Shown: positions 61,086-64,000 of the stretch, in pieces | How positions within the stretch are numbered: the stretch's first letter is position 1 | How the letters are laid out: every line of letters starts with the position of its first letter | Assembly: GCA_023213315.1 (NCBI GenBank) | Contig: JAKCPI010000367.1 | Span: forward strand, 1-64,000 | Direction of reading: 5' to 3' | From: Euborellia annulipes | Taxonomy: Eukaryota > Arthropoda > Insecta > Dermaptera > Anisolabididae | DNA: 64,000 bases | Notes under the pieces: generated by a model | Seen by the model: only the letters and a program-made list of their open reading frames with translations | The model's database searches: none | What the model was told of the DNA's origin: nothing | Program-made: the position numbers and the translations under genes

Positions 61086-62789
61086 ATAACAACTTAACTG
61101 GCCCTATTACCAGTAATTAGAATTTTGTCTCCTCTTGGTCATATGTAAAAAAATTTTTAGATAAAAGTCTGCTGTCTATCTTTTTTTTTTATATAAATTT
61201 CATAGAAGTAGTGTTTAATTTTACAGATCGTTAAGAACATATGCGATAGAAAAAAAAAATAGAAGTAATCTTCAGAAGTTGGAGAAAATAAATTTTTAAA
61301 TATTATATTGATGAATAAAAAAAATATATAATTAATTAAAATAAACTTTATTAAGCTAAATTCTTGTCCACAAGGAAGGGAGCAGGAGCAGCCAAAAAAT
61401 TAAAGCCTCCGATTTTTAACAAGTAACGAGACGTTTCGGGAAAACTTTATTTTCCCATCCTCAGTCTAAAAAGGGACCTTTAATTTTTTTTTTTTTAATT
61501 GAATTGACTTTGATCAAGTTTCTTTTATTTTATTATTATTAAAATTATTTTTGAAAGGATTATGCGTTTTTGGCATTGTAAGGAACTTTTTGGTGCGTTT
61601 TTTTTTTTAAACAAATTAAATTCATTAGAAGTTTTATAATTTTTTAAAATGATAAATAATAGATACTCGACTGACAAAAATTCTTATAAAATTCATTGTT
61701 AATACGAATGGAATTTTTCATACAAAAAAAAAAAAAATAACATCTTAATTGCATAATTTCTAGAGGATCCACGAGTGAGGAAGGTTTTTTTAAGGGGGGA
61801 GGGGGGGGGATTTCTGCACGGAGGCGACTACAAAGCCCTTAAATACTGCAACCCTTCTACTAGGGTTGGGAGCAATCCGCTCATGTGCGCAGAACTTTTG
61901 GTGCGCAGAAAATTTAGATTTCATTGTGCAAAAATAACAAGATTTAACACATTCTTGAAAATCGTAAAAATTTCCACAGATGGTCTATTCCTTAAAAATT
62001 ATTTGAGCACTTTTCTATCCTTTTTCTTAAAATATTTGTGAATTTTAGGTAAAAATTTCATTTCTCCCGAGTGATGTAGTATGAATACATATATTTTTTT
62101 ATATATATTTTATTTTATTAAAATAATAAAAAAGCCTTGCAAGAGGTCAAGAAAATCCATTTAATTTATTATTTTATTTATATTAATAGAAAAATGAGTT
62201 AAAGCAAACTTTAAGTTGGCTATAAAATGGATGTCCCAAAATACCATGTCGTGAGTCTTTTGGCCCAAATAAGAACAATCTAACTGGAAAAATCGGAGTC
62301 ATAAAAGATAGGATTAATACCAAGAGTAATAAAAAGAACAAGGACAAAGCTCACCGTTTTAGATAGAGAAATGCTAAACAATGGCTAAGCAAATTTAAAG
62401 ACAGTGTCAGTTTTATGGCAAATCCCCGGAAGATTAGGTTCAAAATCTGCAAAGATGTTTTTTTTTTTTTTTTACTCTTATTTTGTTCCACATCATATAA
62501 AAAAGTTTTTAAAATAAAAAGATACACATGGGGCTCATAATCAAAATGATCTAAGTGATATTTTATGATGTAAAAGTTTCTGTCAAATAAATTATTCATA
62601 ATAAAGTTTTATAAAGTGAATTTTGATATATTTTTTTTTTCTTAAAATAGTTTTAGTCTATAGATATATTTTATTTTTCTAACAATAATCCATGTCTGTT
62701 TTTTGGAAATAATAAATGAATATCGGAATATCGGAAAAAATTAATTTTTGTAGATAACCCGTAAAGATTACAAAAAAATTTTAGTTAGT

Positions 62790-63356
62790 AATTTTTACTT
62801 TCTCTTATCCTATATATGAAATATATAGAAAGTATTGCAAATATGTCGAAAATTCCATGTCAAGATTTAGATGGATATACACGTTTGAGATCCCCTGAGT
62901 CCAAAAAAGTGAATTGGTCTGTCTGTTTGTCAGTGAACAAAATATCTCAGAAACGAAAAGAGCTAAGAGGTTGAAATTTTATATTTGAGTTAGGCATCCC
63001 CCCAAGGGATGAAATTAAGCCCTAGAACAAAATCGGCTAAAAAGTATTAGTACTTTATTGATGTACTTTTTCAGTTTTTTTAGTTTTTCTCAAAATTCAC
63101 TCAACGATTTTGATTAAAATTCATAAATCCACTATTTTTAGATGCTCTTTAAAAAGTATATCAATGAAATTTTTCGTTAAAATTGTTTGAAGTACACTTT
63201 ACTGATGTGGAAGCATTCGTAGCTCAGTGCCATCTATAAATCGGGTGTTCAAGTTTGGAACTTAGGTGCTATGAGCAACTAAATATATCTCAACACAAAA
63301 AATCTGGCGAGGGTAAGAGAAAGTTGTGTGCTGTGCGACTTGTCACACCAGATTTT
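62790..63356 (-). repeat. Dispersed repeat family R1, longest copy
   Basis: On the minus strand it starts at the hairpin segment (AAATCTGGTGTGACAAG), passes through AGTGTACTTC, AGCATCTAAAAATAGTGGAT, CATCAATAAAGTACTAATAC and TAACTCAAATATAAAATTTC. It ends at GCAATACTTTCTATATAT followed by GGATAAGAGAAAGT. This copy links the 5' hairpin with the 3' end and so gives the family length, about 570 bp. Confidence 0.75.
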
Positions 63357-64000
63357 TTAAGATCTGAATTTTTATCTTCACTTTAAAACAAAATCTCCGT
63401 TGATTGTTATCCTTTTTTTTATCGTAAAATGTTTTAATTATTTAAAAAAAAAAATCTCTTTGTTGATCAAATTACTTTTTAATCTATTCCAAAGGAGGAA
63501 ATAGTTTTGTTTCAAATATAGAAATTTTATTATTATAATTAAATAAGGCTCTGCTTCGATGTTATGCCCTAATTTTTTTTTTTTTTTTAGTAATATTTAT
63601 TTTTATTATATATATACACTCTTTATGATTAAAATTTCATGCCATCTCTGCAGTTTATCGCGAGCACTCTATCATTGCATGACTCGATAAGATATAAAAT
63701 CAAGGGAAAAGGAATATAAAAAATAAAAATACAATAATAAAATAAAAGTATCTAAGATGGTGACAATTTTTATTTTTTTTAATAGCAGAAAGTTTTCTCT
63801 TACGAAAGGGAAAAAAAACCGCATAAGTAAGAAAAGAAAGTTTATTCAAATTCTATATTATCGATGAATGACTAAAAATTCCAGTATTATAAATTACTTT
63901 ATTTAGATTTGAAAAATTTGTTTCATTGAATCTTTTATATTTATTTCCCTTTTTGTATGGAGATGAATTAAATTTTCCTGAGTTTTTATTGATTCTTCTT

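Larger units (their letters stand above)
57797..64000 (-). other. Upstream Eph intron, incomplete
   Basis: More than 6.2 kb with no further Eph exon recognised. In particular the exon ending in the conserved GFYLAFQD-type segment is absent. It holds two R1 copies (59845-60262 and 62790-63356), a CTGANGAT-type motif (61431-61465), long A/T runs and an unexplained GC-richer stretch at 60830-61085. Confidence 0.7.

Noticed and set aside
1..64000. CRISPR array, prokaryotic operon or phage system
   Set aside because: There are no regularly spaced identical repeats with unique spacers and no dense gene order; intron-exon structure shows nuclear animal DNA.

Overview
The window is AT-rich animal nuclear DNA with short exons, GT-AG introns and dense transposon debris. 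It contains no bacterial operons. The main gene is a single Eph receptor tyrosine kinase read on the minus strand, with protein features typical of the one Eph found in arthropods. Together with the many tRNA-derived SINE fragments and short DNA transposons, this suggests an arthropod, perhaps a crustacean. The species cannot be named from the sequence.

Eph receptor, minus strand, 57796 down to 7243: twelve coding exons join in frame (2186 nt, about 728 codons). They run from the end of the ligand-binding domain through the cysteine-rich region, two fibronectin type III domains, the transmembrane segment, the juxtamembrane tyrosine motif and a complete, catalytically intact kinase domain. The N-terminal exons (signal peptide, most of the ephrin-binding domain) must lie beyond 64000. 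The SAM-domain exon and stop codon were not found.

Left end, minus strand, 3302 down to 1494: two adjacent exons of an SLC36-type proton-coupled amino acid transporter. The exons before and after them are not visible, and the second exon seems to carry a 1-nt frame disruption. They may belong to a truncated or decaying copy, or to a gene interleaved with Eph.

Introns and flanks are filled with mobile-element remains: hAT-like elements with 8-bp duplications (1713-2274, 25146-25749, 29647-30210) and an hAT-like end pair (4-1246); PIF/Harbinger-like elements with TTA duplications (3436-4782, 56205-56643); a mariner-like MITE (45196-45392); long foldbacks (17562-18298, 45500-45838, 55571-55971); a palindromic AATATTG-rich MITE (12733-13056); tRNA-derived SINE pieces; and a dispersed repeat with at least four copies. 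A decayed protein-like frame with two in-frame stops lies at 36111-36464.

The most interesting pattern is a small motif, CTGANGAT - hairpin - CGAAAC, seen about ten times in both orientations. Its hairpin bases change in matching pairs between copies while the flanking boxes stay constant, which suggests a selected RNA structure resembling a hammerhead-ribozyme core with one extra base.
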